From positions 1-6,259 of the forward strand of contig CATLVA010000097.1 of NCBI GenBank assembly GCA_950060715.1: a stretch of 6,259 nucleotides of DNA. Direction: 5' to 3'. The first letter of the stretch is position 1. Every line of letters starts with the position of its first letter. The position numbers were made by a program, and so were the translations under genes. Source of the stretch: an uncultured Oligoflexia bacterium. Its GTDB lineage: Bacteria > Bdellovibrionota > Bacteriovoracia > Bacteriovoracales > Bacteriovoracaceae. A model generated the notes under the pieces. It made no database searches. It worked only from the letters and a program-made list of their open reading frames with translations, and had not been told where the DNA came from. Shown here one piece after another: positions 5,711 to 6,259 of this stretch.

Positions 5711-6259
5711 AGGCGTAAGTAAGAGCTAGCCAGTCAATATTTTGATCTTCCATCTTGATAAATGTGTACATTAAACCAAAATCAAAACTAGAGCCGTCTG
5801 TTGGTTTAAATCCATAAGCAACACCCAGGTTGATGGCCTGTCCGTTGTCATCAAAATTATAATTTTCATTGCCTGTGCTATCCGGATCAAAAATGGTACC
5901 CCAGAAAGAGTCCATACTGTCAGGGCTTGCCTGAACCACAGCTTTCCCGATATCAAGTCTAAAGTTCAGACCTTTTCCAACTTCAGAATTCATGTAATGA
6001 ATAATACTCAAGGCCCTCACATCAATATCAAAGTCTACTGCCAAATCATCATTGTTTGATTTGAGCTCACCTTCAATTCTACTGCCCCAACTATGCTGAG
6101 TGTAACCAATTAGAGTCGAGTTGAGGGTAATATAGAGTCCCATTCCGCTTAGGCCTCTATTTTTATCCTCATTGGTGATATTAAAATTTTCTCGAAATAG
6201 ATCTTCTGTCTGATCAATTTTATCGTACTCAGGCATACTTGAAATGGTGGCCCCAAATA
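5700..6259 (-). CDS. putative outer-membrane beta-barrel protein (5' end beyond the window)
   Basis: The visible 186 codons alternate polar and hydrophobic residues in short stretches split by acidic, Asn/Asp-rich turns, as in outer-membrane barrels: LSGMGLYITLNSTLIGYTQ, GLNFRLDIGKAVVQAS, AINLGVAYGFKP, SFDFGLMYTFIKM. The protein ends LALTYAFTW, an alternating last strand with a terminal aromatic residue, as expected of a BAM-recognised C-terminus. The loop DSTGNENYNFDDNGQ is acidic and could face outside. An ATG occurs at 6236, but the frame stays open upstream to the window edge and reads FGATISS, which looks like mature barrel, and there is no signal peptide after that ATG; the true start is therefore probably beyond 6259. 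I do not recognise the family. The stop lies inside the 3' end of the plus-strand gene. Confidence 0.65.
   Translation of the reverse strand, partial: FGATISSMPEYDKIDQTEDLFRENFNITNEDKNRGLSGMGLYITLNSTLIGYTQHSWGSRIEGELKSNNDDLAVDFDIDVRALSIIHYMNSEVGKGLNFRLDIGKAVVQASPDSMDSFWGTIFDPDSTGNENYNFDDNGQAINLGVAYGFKPTDGSSFDFGLMYTFIKMEDQNIDWLALTYAFTW

Noticed and set aside
5771..5956. Minus-strand open frame of 61 codons inside the barrel gene in another frame
   Set aside because: It is fully contained in a longer, better-supported frame on the same strand and has no ribosome site or domain.

Overview
This AT-rich window looks like ordinary chromosome of a Gram-negative (diderm) bacterium. The evidence is several Sec-type signal peptides, a protein ending like an outer-membrane beta-barrel, and a ClC-type inner-membrane exchanger. 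Low G+C, many short exported proteins and frequent non-ATG starts would fit a Bdellovibrio/Bacteriovorax-like lineage, but that is an impression from style; no marker gene here fixes the taxonomy. I see no mobile element, CRISPR array, tRNA or rRNA. Every stretch without a gene is shorter than about 125 bp.

Layout: positions 1-5000 are read leftwards on the minus strand. In transcription order they hold (a) a ClC chloride/proton exchanger with two C-terminal CBS domains (4958-3264); (b) a small exported protein of unknown function whose frame is cut by an in-frame TAA (3219-2695), most simply a pseudogene; (c) a tightly packed trio made of an exported peroxiredoxin/thioredoxin-fold protein (2645-2088), a RimJ/RimL-type GNAT acetyltransferase (2087-1605) and a short protein that joins a signal peptide to a methyltransferase-like domain (1608-1099); and (d), after a 97-bp gap, a trans-polyprenyl diphosphate synthase (1001 to beyond the left edge). 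A divergent intergenic region (4959-5080) separates ClC from a plus-strand four-helix membrane protein (5081-5710). That gene overlaps by 11 bp the 3' end of a minus-strand beta-barrel-like protein that enters from the right edge (6259-5700).

How they work together: the Prx-GNAT-MTase trio is probably translationally coupled, since TAA is followed directly by TTG and the next junction is a 4-bp GTGA overlap. The products do not form a recognisable pathway: two are predicted to be exported and one cytoplasmic. The ClC protein keeps both the gating and the proton-pathway glutamates, so an exchanger is expected rather than a passive channel. The polyprenyl synthase has both aspartate-rich motifs and would serve isoprenoid (quinone or lipid carrier) synthesis.

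The points most worth a second look are the nonsense-interrupted exported ORF, the exported methyltransferase-like protein with its DIGGEGR motif, and the possible leaderless GTG start at 5081. I do not see convincing evidence of a new multi-gene defence or secretion system.
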